Source: Antedon bifida (taxonomy: Eukaryota > Echinodermata > Crinoidea > Comatulida > Antedonidae). Taken from it: a stretch of 64,000 nucleotides of DNA. A program made the translations under genes and the position numbers. Numbering within the stretch: position 1 is the stretch's first letter; the number at the start of each line of letters is the position of its first letter. The notes under the pieces were generated by a model. It saw nothing but the letters and a program-made list of their open reading frames with translations, searched no databases and was not told where the DNA came from. Positions 1-12,086 of the stretch are shown piece by piece. Location: NCBI GenBank assembly GCA_963402885.1, contig OY727099.1:8606001-8670000 (forward strand). The letters are read 5' to 3'.

Positions 1-101
1 CACATACAGTTGATTATTTTAATATTAATATACTATTTTATAAAAGCCTTTGATTATCATTGTACTAGATAATTAACAGCAAATAAAACAATTTTTTTTA
101 G

Positions 102-3100
102 AGCTAAAACAGAACTAAAGAAAGAGACTGACCCATTCAGAAAGAAGGTACTGGATGGCCGCCAGTTAGCTTTGAAAATCAGTGCCAACTCTGTGTATGG
201 CTTCACAGGGGCTCAAGTTGGCAAGCTACCATGTTTAGAGATCTCACAGGTACTTTAAATATATTTAAATAAAATATAATAATTAAAATGGTCAATAAAT
301 TTATTGTTAGATTGTTAGAGTAAAATTTAAAAAGAGTAGAGATGAAGAGTAAAGATTATTTGTGCATTTTGCAAGTAAAAAAATCAGGCATTTGTAATGT
401 TATGTCATATATTTCATTTCATTTATTTATTTGACCAACTAACCATAATATAAAATATACAGAGATGAATTGGTCAGGGACTGCTAAAGTAAATAAGATT
501 ACTATAACTACAAGAGTCAGCAGTCCCATATATATTATATAAATATATATCATATTTTTCTGTCCTGTACTGCAGTATCAATTGGAATGAATTCTATATA
601 AAAACTTGCATTTCAGAGCGTAACAGCATTTGGAAGAATGATGATTGAACGAACCAAAGACTTTGTGGAATCTAAGTACACAGTTGCAAATGGTTATCAA
701 CACGATGCAAAGGTACATTAGCAATGGTAGATTGGTAGTTAACATGTTTACCATAATTCCGGGTTCAACCTTAAGCTAGTGCCAGGGTTCAATCTTAAGC
801 TAGTATCTGGGTTCAATCTTAAGCTAGTGTCAGGGTTCAATCTTAAGCTAGTGTCAGGGTTCAATCTTAAGCTAGTGTCAGGGTTCAATCTTAAGCTAGT
901 GTCAGGGTTCAATCTTAACCTAGTGTCCGGGTTCAATCTTAAGCTAGTGTCAGGGTTCAATCTTAAGCTAGTGTCAGGGTTCAATCTTAAGCTAGTGTCA
1001 GGGTTCAATCTTAAGCTAGTGTCAGGGTTCAATCTTAACCTAGTGTCCGGGTTCAATCTTAAGCTAGTGTCAAGGTTTAATCCTGACCTAGTTGTTTGTT
1101 TTTATATATTTAGGCAAATTGCCAAGAATCAATTATTTAGTTATAAACTGTTGTTTATCATTAGAAGAAATCCTGACACTGACAGGACTTGAACCCAGGA
1201 CCCTTGGATTGGTAGCTAAGAATCAACTCCAACAACAACAACAGTACAGTACAACTGTTTCTCCATTCCCTAAACTTCAAATGAACCTTTAGGATGGCGA
1301 GTTACTTGCTGTTGGATGTGTAGTTCATTACATTTTTATAACTATTACAGTAATAATTAAAATCATTGCTTTATTCTGAAATAATTTCTAACATTTGTAG
1401 GTAATTTATGGCGACACAGATTCTGTTATGATTAAGTTTGGTGTAGATACTGTCCAGGCAAGCATTGACCTGGGAAAAGAAGCTGCAGAGTGGATAACAA
1501 AGGAGTTCCCAGATCCGTGCAAGTTGGAATTTGAAAAAGTACATTTATTTTTCTTTTTATAATAAACGTTTTTTAAATGTTAATTTTATCCTTTTTTTAT
1601 TCATAAATTGTTATATTTATTTTATTTTTTTCAGGTTTATTTTCCTTACTTATTAATCAATAAGAAACGGTATGCAGGATTGTATTTCACAAAAGCTGAT
1701 GTTCATGATAAGATGGATTGCAAAGGGATAGAGACGGTCCGTCGGGATAACAGTCCACTTGTTGCAAACCTCATAAACACTTGTCTCCAGAAAATATTAA
1801 TCGAAAGGTATGTGATATCTTCTGCAAAATTATGTTATATATATATATATATAGGTATAGAGAAGCTCTAAAAGTAATATACTGGGATTTAATTGATTTA
1901 TATTAAAAATACTCCAACCAAGATTCAAACCCAGAACCTTCTCTTCTCTTAACATTTATTTATATTCGCAGTTTGATTTGTTTGATAACTAACTAGTTTT
2001 TCAGTAGCTAAAATTGAGCGTTATAACGTTTTATTCTTTTAATCATTAGAGACCCTGACGGCGCTGTTGAGCATGCGAAGCAGACAATATCCGACCTCTT
2101 GTGTAATCGGGTTGATATCTCTCAGCTTGTCATCACGAAAGAGCTAACGAAGACTGGGGAAGAGTATGCTGGGAAACAAGCGCATGTTGAGTTAGCGGCA
2201 AGGTTTGTGAATTGATGTTATATTATAAGAAATTATGAGTGAACTTGTATTATTGTGTGTTTATATTATTGGCTATGGCTTATAATAGTTTATTAGTAAC
2301 CCACTTATATATATAAGTATATTAAAGTTATATTGTCCCCCTGCAAAAATAATTGTTCACAATTTTGTTGTTGAATATGTCATTTAATGTCACATAATAG
2401 TTATTCCCTTTGACCAAAAATAAAAATTTACCTGAAAAAAAAGTGAAAAAATGTTATTTTTCCATGGAATGCATTACTTTTATTAAAATTACAAAATGTA
2501 AGTTTGATTTTATTAATCTTCATTTTTCATGTTTTTGGGGACAATACATCTTTAACAAGAAATGTTATATGGAATTTTTATTAATCACACTGAAATTTTT
2601 GTTCTAAATGGTTCAACTTTAAATGCAAAACTTGGTATGTAAAAGTAAACTTTATTACCAGCAATTCACAACCTAATCTAATCATTGGTAGTAATTAGCC
2701 AATCAGAAACCTTTCATATATATTTTTAACATTATCAACCAATCTACAAGCTATGTGTGATTTCAGTCAACCAATCAGGACTATTTTTGTATTCTCTGAT
2801 GTGTTTTCAGCCAATGAGAAAATGTGTTATGACAGTGTTTTGGATCAACCCATCTCTTGGTTCCCACTAGAACACGACGCAAGGACGTAGATGCAACATA
2901 ATCGAGTCGAGCAATGACAAGTGACTGATCGAATAATCCATCACTTGTGATTGGTCAAATTCCTTACCTTGCTTTACGTCGTTGTGTCTCTAACGTGAAC
3001 CAAGCATTATTGTTGAACTTATTTCAAGTTCACAGTCAGAAATTCAATGAACTTAAAACTTAATAATGAACATATTGTGATGGAATGTTATCTAATCAAT

Positions 3101-6100
3101 AAAACCACATTTTTAATCTAATAATGGAGATGGACATTTTTAGAACAAAATTAGAAATATCGAACAATATAATATTGTTTGTATAAAAATGATTTAACAA
3201 TTGTATACTTGTTTTTTTTCATATGATGTTAAATCATTCAAAATATGAAATGTATTCATATTTTTTTTTTTGGACTTTAAAGATGTATTGTCCCCCTAAA
3301 ACATAAAAACGAAGATTAATTACATCAGACTTTGAATAGGTTATTTTGTAGTTTTAATCAAGTTAATCAATTGCGTAGAAAAAAAAAAAAAAAAAAAAAT
3401 TATTTTTTCACTAAAATGACAAAATAAATGGTTAAATTCAACCAAAAATTCATTGGCTGGCAGCCAATTTGACGATTTTTTGCTTTAAATTACAGTTTTT
3501 TCAGGTAAATAATTTTTTTTTCAATCCAAGTTTTGGTCAAAGTGGATAACTATTATATGATAATATTAAAATGGCATAATAAAAAAAAAGTGTAAAAAAA
3601 TTTTTTTTTCAGGGACAATACATCTTTAAATGTTGACATATTTTTAAAGAGATCTCTTGTCCACTATTCAACTTTTAAAACAGCAAATATTTGTCATTGT
3701 TTTCTGTATTGAATGATTATACCTTTACATGAACAACTTTATGGTTCTTTTTTGGAACTACTAAATTTACTGAAAAAGGATGCAGATTTTAATTAAAATT
3801 ACTATAATCCTTTTTGTGTGTAGAATGCGTAAAAGAGATGCTGGAAGTGCGCCAACACTTGGGGACCGTGTACCATATGTTATCGTCTCCGCATCAAAGG
3901 GTGCTGCGGCTTACGAGAAATCGGAGGTATTGTTTTTGTTCATATTAAAATATGGAGTATTCCGTGGTCAGAGACATTATCTCATACAACAATCTGAACT
4001 TCTTTTTAATGAGCTATGCTCAACACGATATTGGGTATGAAAACTTCTTCTAATTTTGTATAATTTAAAATGTATTTGTTTATTTTTATTTATCAGTGTG
4101 TGTTTGTTTTTGTAGGATCCTATCTATGTTCTTGAGAATAATATTCCAATTGACACAAAGTATTATTTAGATAATCAACTTAAAGGACCTCTGTTGCGTA
4201 TCTTTGAACCGGTTCTTGGTGAAGCCAAAGCTCTTTCTGTTCTCTTCAGTAAGTCTATTTTCACACTGTACAACTTACAATTAGTTAAAGCGACGCCCCG
4301 CAAATTATGGGCCGCGGCCCAAAACATGTTTTGGGCTGCATGGTGGCTTGAGAAATTACACAAAAAAAACCAAAATAATGTTTGAGAATTGTAAGCGCCT
4401 TTATTTTAATCATGGAGAAATAAGTTTGGTTTGGTTAATTTGAAAGGCACTGCTGCATGCGGTCTATTGCATTTCCAGGAATTAAGAATAGGTGTTATTT
4501 TAAAAACTAGTTTGTTCCATTATTATAACTTCTATACCAATGTGAGAACAAATTATTAGGTTAAAAAACCAAATATATTTTACTTTTTAAGAGGGTGACC
4601 ACACTAGAACAAAGACTTTAGTAACGTCGAAGGTCGGAGGGTTGTCAGCATTCACAAAAAAGCGCAGTACTTGTATAGGATGCCGTACACCATTGGATCG
4701 CGACAATATAGCTGTGTGTCAATACTGTAAGGAGAAAGAATCCGAGTTATACCAAAAAGAGGTACATTTTGATATTATTTATTTGTAATTTGATACAATA
4801 CTTACAATAGCGTAAGTACATTAACCGAATTGTGGCATATAAGGATACAAATGTAGAACACAAATCCCTGGATACCGCTGATTCCGGGAATCCAGGTCAT
4901 TTATGGAAATGTTTGTATGAAAACATGAAATAATAATGATACATTTTTTGCAAAATATGTTTAAAAAAAAAATCATGATTTTTTATAAAATTGTTTATGC
5001 TGCCCTCTAGTGTCAATATTGGTAACTGGATAAAATAAGAACAAAATCTTTTCAGGTGAAAAAACCTAAAAATGTTTTTCTATAGTAAAAAGTTGCAGTA
5101 TTTAGCTCTGTCTACACTATCAAATTTTATGTGACATTTTTATCATGAAAAAGTTGGCGGGACCAACTTCTGTTTAAGCTGTATGCGCACACAATGTCAA
5201 GATGTAGCTTGTTTGTTTAGGTGCTCAGCTTCTGATACCAGAGTCCTGGGTTCAAATCCTGTCAGATGCCAGGATTTTTTCTTCAATCTTTATCAACTTC
5301 ACTCTCTAGTAGAGTATCTTTTATATATGTTTGTCTTTGTGTTTATTTAAGGAGGGGGTGGAGGTTTCTTTTATAGCCACTGTCTGGAGACTTTTCTCCA
5401 AACTGTCGTAGAATAAAATATAAATAAATGTAAATCCTAAAATAAATTGAAATTGGTTAACCTTCCTGAAACTAGATTCCTTGAATGAAGCCTCTCTCAA
5501 AACCAGAAGGTAGACCATCACAAATTGTTTTATACAGCGTAAAATCCATTGCTTGCAATTCCTTCGCAACAATGTCTGTTTTTGTAAGAGTTGATCTATT
5601 AGTTGTTAGTGTACTGTATTATTACCTAAATATGAACAGTTAAAAAAACAAATATAGATTTGATTAAATCCTCATAATGTGGTAGTCCGATTTGTTTATG
5701 TTGAAATCATCTAAAGTTGACTGTAAGATTTGAACTTTTTTCCTGTAGGAAACAAAACAACTTATAATGTGGTTGGAAATGAAATAGGAGTAAGCCAAAA
5801 ATAAGAGCACTTGTGAATATTGATGACATAAACATATAGAGACGAAGATGTTATTTCACAACGTACATGTTTTTCTCAAAAGGGCATACACTTTTACACG
5901 AATCCAATATTTACCCAGGTTTTTTTTATTTTTCAGTTTCGGCCTAACCTTTTCTTAATTCTGCTTATAACCAAGGCAATCTAACAACAGGATACTGATC
6001 TCTCCTTGCAAAGATAGGAACTCTTAACAGTCCTTTGATCTTATGTCTGGCTGCGACAAAGATTAGCAGTACTGTACAATATTCTCTGTGACACGCGGTG

Positions 6101-9100
6101 TCTGTTAAGGGGCCTGGAACTGATTGTGCCGCAGCCACAGATAAACCCTTTGATCTCTGGAGCTCAGCATCCTGTTGTTAGATTGCCTTTTTATAACTAA
6201 GCACATTTTGAAGCAGAAAATGGGCTATATTTAAGCATTATGAATAGGTTTAAAAACTTTCTAAAAACTCTGCCAATACCAGAATTTTCTTGAAGTCCAA
6301 AAGGTTGCAAATTCTTTTTTATAATTAAAAATACATTCTGAATACCAGAATAACTGGAAAACCAGACATATTAGAGTAACCCAAGGGTTCCGGTATTTGG
6401 ATACTTTCCTATGACTTATTATAGCTACCTGTCAAAAAACCCAAAAACCTATTTTTATTGTTACTACCGGTAACCCATTATTATATATATATACACAAAG
6501 CCACAAATTTGTCCTGTCTAGAACTGGTTTAGAATGCACGTCATCATTACTCATTGTACAACTGTCATATTTTTAGTTTCACAGACTCCCCATATCTATG
6601 ACCACTAATGTTGCTTTGCTAAGAGAAGTGTCTGGGCTAACCTTTTTTATTCCACCTTATTTATAGAGGGTGACCCTAAAAAGTGTATGCTGACAATCAA
6701 GGGGCCCTCGTTATGATAACTTTCTGTGTGTGACAGTGGCTTTGTGTGTACTAGTAGACTGGGGTAACCCCCTACTCATCACATCTTTAAAATGCACACA
6801 TTAGCCAGATGAGTACACTGGACCTACAGTTTATAGACCTTATCCGAGAAGACTCGTTCTACCACCAGAACCATGGAGCGAGTGAGGCTCGAAATCTTGC
6901 CGATGTTATGGCTAGGTATTACGGTTCCACTGTCTTGACCACTCATTCGCTCAGAATGGGCAAAGACATTTCCAGTTAATGACCATTGTATGTGATGGGG
7001 ACACATTATAACAAGCCTCTTAGACTCTTATTATAGACTGACACGGCTAGCCTAAATATGCATTCTTAAAATGAAGATTTTTCAAATTGACCACTAAACC
7101 CCTGTCACAAAATGATGTATATTTAAAGAAATCTGCACTTTCAAAGGACTGTTTTTTTAGCATATTGTACTAACACCAGATATGGCTTTCCCTGCGTCTT
7201 TCCCTAAACCTTCAAGATACTAGGAAATCACACAAAAAAATGAATCCTTAAATAAAAGAACTTTCAAATTGACCACTAAACCCCTGTCACAAAACGATGT
7301 ATATTTAAAGAAATCTGCACTTTCAAAGAACTGTTTTTTAGCATATTGTACTATAACACCATATATGGCTTTCCCTGTGTCTTTCCCTAAACCTTCAAGA
7401 TACTAGGAAATCACACAAAATTAATCCTTAAATAAAAGAACTTTCAAATTGACCACTAAACCCCTGTCACAAAACGATGTATATTTAAAGAAATCTGCAC
7501 TTTCAAAGAACTGTTTTTTTAGCATATTGTACTATAACACCATATATGGCTTTCCCTGTGTCTTTCCCTAAACCTTCAAGATACTAGGAAATCACACAAA
7601 ATTAATCCTTAAATAAAAGAACTTTCAAATTGACCACTAAACCCCTGTCACAAAACGATGTATATTTAAAGAAATCTGCACTTTGAAAGAACTGTTGTTT
7701 AGCATATTGTACTAACACCAGATATGGCTTTCCCTGCGTCTTTCCGTGAACCTACAAGATACTGTAATAGGAAATCGCACAGGAAATGCAAGATTAGAGG
7801 TCTTGGAATGATTGAGTTGTTCATACCATCGTAAGCAACGCTCGTATCTAACTATTGTCTTAGTTTGATGCAAAAATAGTTCTTTGAATTTCAAACTGGG
7901 AAAGCACGGATCAGAGATCTTGGAATTTAGATTTTTTGATATGTGTGTGGTAAACAATCTTGTCTCACAAATGTAATTAGTCATAGTTCATGCGAAATTG
8001 TGAGATTAATCTGCTGAAGGTTAATCATTCAAGAATGTCAAATAAGGCCTGATAAATTCTTAAAATCTTGAAATAATTTTATTTGAGTTAATAATATTAA
8101 ATAGATTAATAATTTAGCTATATTTTGTATATTTACATCTTAGAGCAAATGAGGTTTATGAAATTTATTTTCTGTTTTTTGTTTTTAATTAATAAAATGA
8201 AAATTATTATTATTTAAAAAAGTTAAAGTGTCCTTAATTTAGTCAAAATTGAGCAGCAGTTTGATGGTAAAAAAGCTATTTTAACCAATTGCACAACTTC
8301 AGTGATTCTCATGAGAATTATGATGTAAATCAATTACTGTAAATAAATTATTAAAAAATCTGGATTTTTACCGAGACTTTGTTTAACAAGACAATATATA
8401 AAGGGAGTTAGTGAAACGTGATGAGCGCTGTCACGCATAGTTTTGTTACAATGAAAGCAAATGAAAAGCCATATAGATGACCTAATTGAATAAACACAAT
8501 TTATATTACAATTTATATACACAATATATAATATTAATATATATTTGTTTATTACAATCATATATTTTCATTATATAATTAATAAAAGAGTTACAAAGAA
8601 TTTCTTTTAACTAAAAATTCAATGAGTCACTCAATCAACTATACAGTATGTTTTAGAAAAAAGGGGATAAACATGGAAAATAAAGATGAATAAAAACAAA
8701 CTTAATATTCAAAATCATTTTGTTGTTTTAATCAAGTTTTGCCCAAAAGAATGACAAAAATATTGATTTCACATTCATAAAAACTAAATAAAAGACCTTC
8801 CGGATGCTTTTCTTTTTTCTTTAAGTTATGATTTTATCAAGTAAATACTTTTTTCTCAACAATTTTTGATCAAAGTTAAATTATGTGGCATTAAAATGGT
8901 CTATTCAACACCATTTTAAAATTATTTTTTGAGGGGATGAAGATCTTAAAATATTGTAATTTGGTAGGTTTTTGGTGTTTTTTGTGTAAAAAAGTGAACT
9001 GCTTTGAGACTCAGGAAAATTATAGAGAACAATATTGTTTATGCTGGAGTTGTTCTCCAAATCATCAATTTTTCATTTATTTTTTATTATTTCAACAATT

Positions 9101-10790
9101 TGTTAATTGGATTGATGATACTGATGCTTTCAATACTGTCATCCATTCAAACACCATGAGTATGTTAGCTTTCATATCATTTTATCATCCTAATGAATTA
9201 ATTGTAGAGGGAAGTTATTTTTTTATTAGTGGAAGATAAACCAATTGAGGTCCTTGACAAGAAGCATTGTGTATTATCACGGCACATCCACATATTTCAA
9301 TAAAACATGTCATCATTATCAATTTAGATGATTTGTTAGTTTTTAGTGATTTCTTCCTCTTTACATTATTTAGCTAATTGTTGACGAGTGCTCTTAATTT
9401 AAATTCAATGTAGCTCTTTGTTTTACAAATATTCATATATGTCATGTTTATTAGCAGCTGATCCCGTGTACAACGTTTTATTTATTATTACATTTTGCCT
9501 TTTCAACAGCTATAAAAATTTACAGATTTTAGAATTTTGTTGTCGTACATCAACAATTTAACTTTAAAAAAAATGAATGGATAAATTTGCTTTATTATAG
9601 ATATATTGTCCCCCTAAAAATTTTTTTTTTTTAAATTTTTTGTTGAACATGCCATTTTAATGTCACGTAATAGTTATTCACTTTGACCAAAAACAGGATC
9701 GGAAAAAAAATGAATTACCTGAAAAAAATGTAATTTAAAACAAAAAATTCTTAAATTGTCTGTCAGACAATGGTTTTGGTTAAAACTAACTGTTTCTTTT
9801 GTCTTTTTATTATTGAAATAATTTTTTATTTTTTTTATAGAAGTGAATATCTTTATTAAAATTGCCCATTTTTAGTCTGATTTTATTAATCTTCATTTTT
9901 CATGTTTTTGGGGGACAATACAATATAAGATATATTGTAAGTTGTTTCCAGTTCTGTGGTAGTTTTCTGTGATTATACTGCCCTCTTTAGTGGGGAATTT
10001 CCAAGATTGTAACTACTGTAATGGATTTAAAAGCATTACCGGAAATTGACAAAATCATACAATTTGATAGTAATACATATTAATATTTTTATTTGTATAC
10101 CAAAAAAATTCAAGATATACCCCTCCTGTCTAAAGCTCTGTCTACACTATTAAACTTTATGTGACAAAAAAATGTGATATGCCCATGTATGGACATGATG
10201 ATGTCATATCACTACCATATTTGGGCACATCACACTTTTTTTGTCAAACTAGTTTGATAGTGTAGACAGAGGTTTACCCCAACATATAATTTGATTAAGA
10301 TGTTATAAACCCCACCTGGTTTTTGGGTGGAATCACACCCACAAACTTAACTTTGGTATCAAGACCTGTGGACCTCTTTGTCAGAAGCAGGAAAAATATT
10401 ATTGATATGATAAGTATGGCGAAAAAACATCCGTGTATATGATCGTATTAACTTTTAAAAAATTGTATTTTCTTTCTTTCAGATGTCTCAATTTAATGCC
10501 ATGGAAGAGAAATTTTCAAGGTTGTGGACACAATGTCAAAGATGTCAGGGTAGTCTCCATGAAGACGTCTTATGTTCCAGGTAAAGAGGCGATAAAAGAT
10601 ACAATAGTGCCTATTATGTACTGTATTGGGGTAAAACAGTATTATGGTAAAGTAAATAAAATCTGTCATTGATTGAATTCTGTTTCTTTATAGTCGTGAT
10701 TGCCCTATTTTCTACATGCGTAAGAAAGTACAAAAAGATCTTGCGGACCAGGATAAGTTAATCAGAAGGTTCGGCAATCCAGCATGGTAA
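102..10790 (+). CDS. POLD1: DNA polymerase delta catalytic subunit, C-terminal ten exons (5' partial)
   Basis: Replicative B-family polymerase that synthesises the lagging strand and acts in repair in the nucleus. I assemble ten exons by GT-AG borders and homology: 102-249, 617-712, 1401-1538, 1635-1807, 2050-2202, 3824-3926, 4116-4248, 4592-4761, 10483-10580 and 10694-10790. They total 435 codons and keep frame throughout. Visible motifs are the region around KISANSVYG (motif B, first exon), YGDTDSV (motif C with the catalytic aspartates, 1407-1427), NKKRYAG (1660s), the CysA zinc module CIGC...CQYC in exon 4592-4761, and the CysB iron-sulfur module CQRCQ...CSSRDC split across the last two exons. 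The protein ends FGNPAW, close to the vertebrate end. The exonuclease and N-terminal domains lie upstream of the window. The intron at 4762-10482 is unusually long and full of repeats. Identification is by family recognition and is very secure. Confidence 0.97.
761..1096. repeat. 24-bp minisatellite, 14 units, in a POLD1 intron
   Basis: Fourteen consecutive 24-bp units begin at 761, 785, 809 and so on to 1073. The consensus is close to GGGTTCAATCTTAAGCTAGT followed by GTCA. The unit lacks in-frame stops and its length is a multiple of three, so it reads as a periodic peptide on both strands, which is not evidence of a gene. The unit resembles the box B region of the tRNA-derived SINE seen at 18931-19020, and the sequence just before the array (729-760) resembles the rest of that SINE. 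Confidence 0.95.
1150..1215 (-). mobile_element. tRNA-derived SINE-like fragment
   Basis: Read on the minus strand it contains a box-B-like CTGGGTTCAAGTCCTGTCAG and then a short inverted echo (CAGGATTT), matching the plus-strand copy at 5204-5285. It lies next to the SINE-derived minisatellite. The ends are not defined. Confidence 0.5.
2322..2555. mobile_element. TTAA-flanked palindromic MITE, copy A
   Basis: Starts TTAAAGTTATATTGTCCCC and ends GGGGACAATACATCTTTAA, so both ends carry the family's inverted repeat and a TTAA. The interior matches the other copies (TTATTC...TTTGACCAAAAA, and TTTTATTAATCTTCATTTTTC near the right end). It has no coding capacity; a 65-codon frame within it is a by-product. 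A TTAA target would fit a piggyBac-type transposase, which is inference. Confidence 0.85.
2857..3005. mobile_element. MITE-like inverted repeat element
   Basis: The left end TTGGTTCCCACTAGAACAC and the right end, whose reverse complement reads TTGGTTCACGTTAGAGACAC, form imperfect terminal inverted repeats around about 150 bp. CGACG motifs lie just inside both ends. No coding content and no clear target-site duplication. Confidence 0.6.
3277..3629. mobile_element. TTAA-flanked palindromic MITE, copy B
   Basis: Nearly full-length copy of the family, from TTAAAGATGTATTGTCCCCC to GGGACAATACATCTTTAA. The interior includes the GGCTGGCAGCCAATTTGAC palindromic core and runs of A and T. The orientation is opposite to copy A. 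It lies in the POLD1 intron between exons 2050-2202 and 3824-3926. Confidence 0.9.
5100..5157. mobile_element. Half copy of the CTCTGTCTACACTATCAAA MITE
   Basis: TTAGCTCTGTCTACACTATC followed by AAATTTTATGTGACA matches the left end of the palindromic MITE seen whole at 10131-10275. The right half is missing. Confidence 0.6.
5204..5285 (+). mobile_element. tRNA-derived SINE-like element
   Basis: Box-A-like TGTAGCTTGTTTGTTTAGG is followed about 40 bp later by box-B-like GGGTTCAAATCC and then a short hairpin (CCTGTCAGATGCCAGG) and T-run. It is related to the copies at 1150-1215 and 18931-19020. The spacing fits an RNA polymerase III promoter of tRNA type. It is not a functional tRNA, because I see no complete cloverleaf. 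Confidence 0.55.
5962..6202. mobile_element. MITE with long terminal inverted repeats
   Basis: The left end contains GGCAATCTAACAACAGGAT and the right end its complement ATCCTGTTGTTAGATTGCC; both are extended outward by GCTTATAA-like sequence. The element is about 240 bp with a GC-richer middle and no open frame. It sits in the long POLD1 intron. Confidence 0.8.
6784..7015. repeat. Conserved interspersed repeat, copy 1
   Basis: Shares about 95 bp with 60485-60605, including TTATCCGAGAAGACTYGTTC and CCACCAGAAC. On the minus strand it contains CTCGGATAAGG...TAAACYGTAG...TCCAGTG, a layout that resembles a SINE or SINE-like family widespread in aquatic animals. A 60-codon minus-strand frame in it is not considered coding. 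Confidence 0.6.
7078..7770. repeat. About 181-bp tandem repeat, nearly four units
   Basis: The phrase TTCAAATTGACCACTAAACC recurs at 7081, 7263, 7443 and 7624, giving periods of 180-182 bp. Units differ at few positions (for example GATATGGC versus ATATATGGC). The last unit decays near 7770. The array lies within the long POLD1 intron. Confidence 0.93.
8690..8945. mobile_element. Diverged copy of the TTAA MITE
   Basis: TTTTGATCAAAGTTAAATTATGTGGCATTAAAATGG and the run to TTTTTTGAGGGG resemble the right half of copies B, E and H. The termini are degraded, so the limits are approximate. Confidence 0.5.
9594..9935. mobile_element. TTAA MITE, copy C (decayed right end)
   Basis: The left end reads GATATATTGTCCCCC and the right end GGGGGACAATACAATATAAG. 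Internal landmarks match the family (TTATTCACTTTGACCAAAAA; TTAATCTTCATTTTTCATG). The last few bases and the TTAA are no longer clear. Confidence 0.8.
10131..10275. mobile_element. CTCTGTCTACACTATCAAA palindromic MITE, full copy
   Basis: The ends are TAAAGCTCTGTCTACACTAT and, on the other side, ATAGTGTAGACAGAGGTTTA. The middle pairs GATATGCCCATGTATGGACATG with TGATGTCATATCACTACC. The whole element can fold on itself. It is about 145 bp with no coding content, and lies just upstream of the penultimate POLD1 exon. Confidence 0.88.
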
Positions 10791-11620
10791 CAATAGGTTT
10801 GACAAGGTATCTGTAAGCTTTATCTTCCAATACCTACAGAAGACTAAGGTATGTTACTACACACTTTTAATGTACAATTGTTTTGATTATAAACTGGAAA
10901 AGTATTACTTTTTGTTGAACCAAATAATACAGACACAAATGGTATAAATACATTTGTGATGTTGCGTTGACATGCTGTCAACTTCTTTTAACTACTGTTT
11001 GGAATGGACTGTACAGTCTTGGAGACGATGTGTACCGCCAACAGTCATCCTGCTGTTGACGATTGAGCGTTTTTACGTATGGTTGTAATATACCTTGCAG
11101 GCCAGGAATACAGCGTGCCGCCATATATTGATGTATTGATTAAGGATTGTATCGTTTTTCTTTTGGAGTTTGTGTACTGTAACATGCGAAATGAAATGCT
11201 ATTTTTGCGAGCAGCATAGACTTGATTTGATTGGAGCATAGAAGAGTAGCTAATTCTTCCTGGAGTATGTAGGCCTATGCCTTACTGGGCTTAAATATTT
11301 GATTGGAATATGGCTTACTGGTCTTACATACGAGATAAACACTGTTGTTTGTGGATATGACTATGTTTGGAGAATGCTGTTTGTACAAGTATTACTGTGG
11401 ATTATAAACTCTGGATAACTTTATGTATATTGGACATCAATTTTTCATTCAATTTTTGTATTTATACAGAACTTTCATATTAACTTTATTTACGCACATC
11501 AAGTTTTTGTTAATGTACAGAACTTTCATAATAATTTGTTAAATTTCGGGTATGAATCTCTGATGAAAATAGACGCAAGGATATTTTGCTTAACTATGCA
11601 AATAAATAGTTTATTTCATT
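10791..11620 (+). other. Probable POLD1 3' UTR with a candidate poly(A) signal
   Basis: No reading frame of note follows the POLD1 stop. The first AATAAA in a plausible context is at 11601-11606, giving a 3' UTR of about 0.8 kb. This is inferred from position only, and an earlier variant signal could be used. Confidence 0.4.
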
Positions 11621-11789
11621 CATTTATGTGTTTCATTTGGTTCAGTTCTGCTTCAGTGCTTCAGAATCGGAAACTATTATAAAGCTGCTAATGACTGCCA
11701 AGAGAATATTTTTGAGAAAAAAAGCAAGTTTTGAAGGTTTCACAGAATTGTTGGAAATACAATTTGGTCACCAAGATAAACTTATTACT

Positions 11790-12086
11790 TTAAAGAAATA
11801 TTGTCCCCTGAAAAAATAATTTTGTTGTTGAATATGCCATTTTGATATTCCATATTAGTTATTCACCTTGAACAAAAATTGGATCGAAAGAAAACCATTT
11901 ATTTACCTGAAAAAACTGTGATTTAAAGCAAAAAATAGTCAAATTGGATGAATTTAACCTTTTTATAAGTAGTTTTTTTCTGTGGAAGTGATTAACTTTT
12001 AATATTAAAATTACGAAATAGACTATTCAAATTCTGATTTTATTAATTTTCATTTTTCATGTTTTTGGGGGACAATACATCTTTAA
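11790..12086. mobile_element. TTAA MITE, copy D
   Basis: TTAAAGAAATATTGTCCCC on the left and GGGGGACAATACATCTTTAA on the right, with TTAA at both ends. The interior has been shortened relative to copies B and F. Confidence 0.88.

Noticed and set aside
748-1192. Periodic frames on both strands with LNPDTSLR- and GFNLKLVS-type repeats
   Set aside because: A 24-bp minisatellite with no stop in the unit must read as a periodic peptide; it lies in a POLD1 intron and has no start or splice context.
2410-2607. Small frame of 65 codons (likewise 44517-44711 and 43092-43286)
   Set aside because: These lie largely or wholly inside copies of the TTAA MITE and translate A+T-rich non-coding sequence.
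8937-9239. A 100-codon plus-strand frame in the long POLD1 intron
   Set aside because: No domain, no family resemblance and no splice support; it begins in a decayed MITE.
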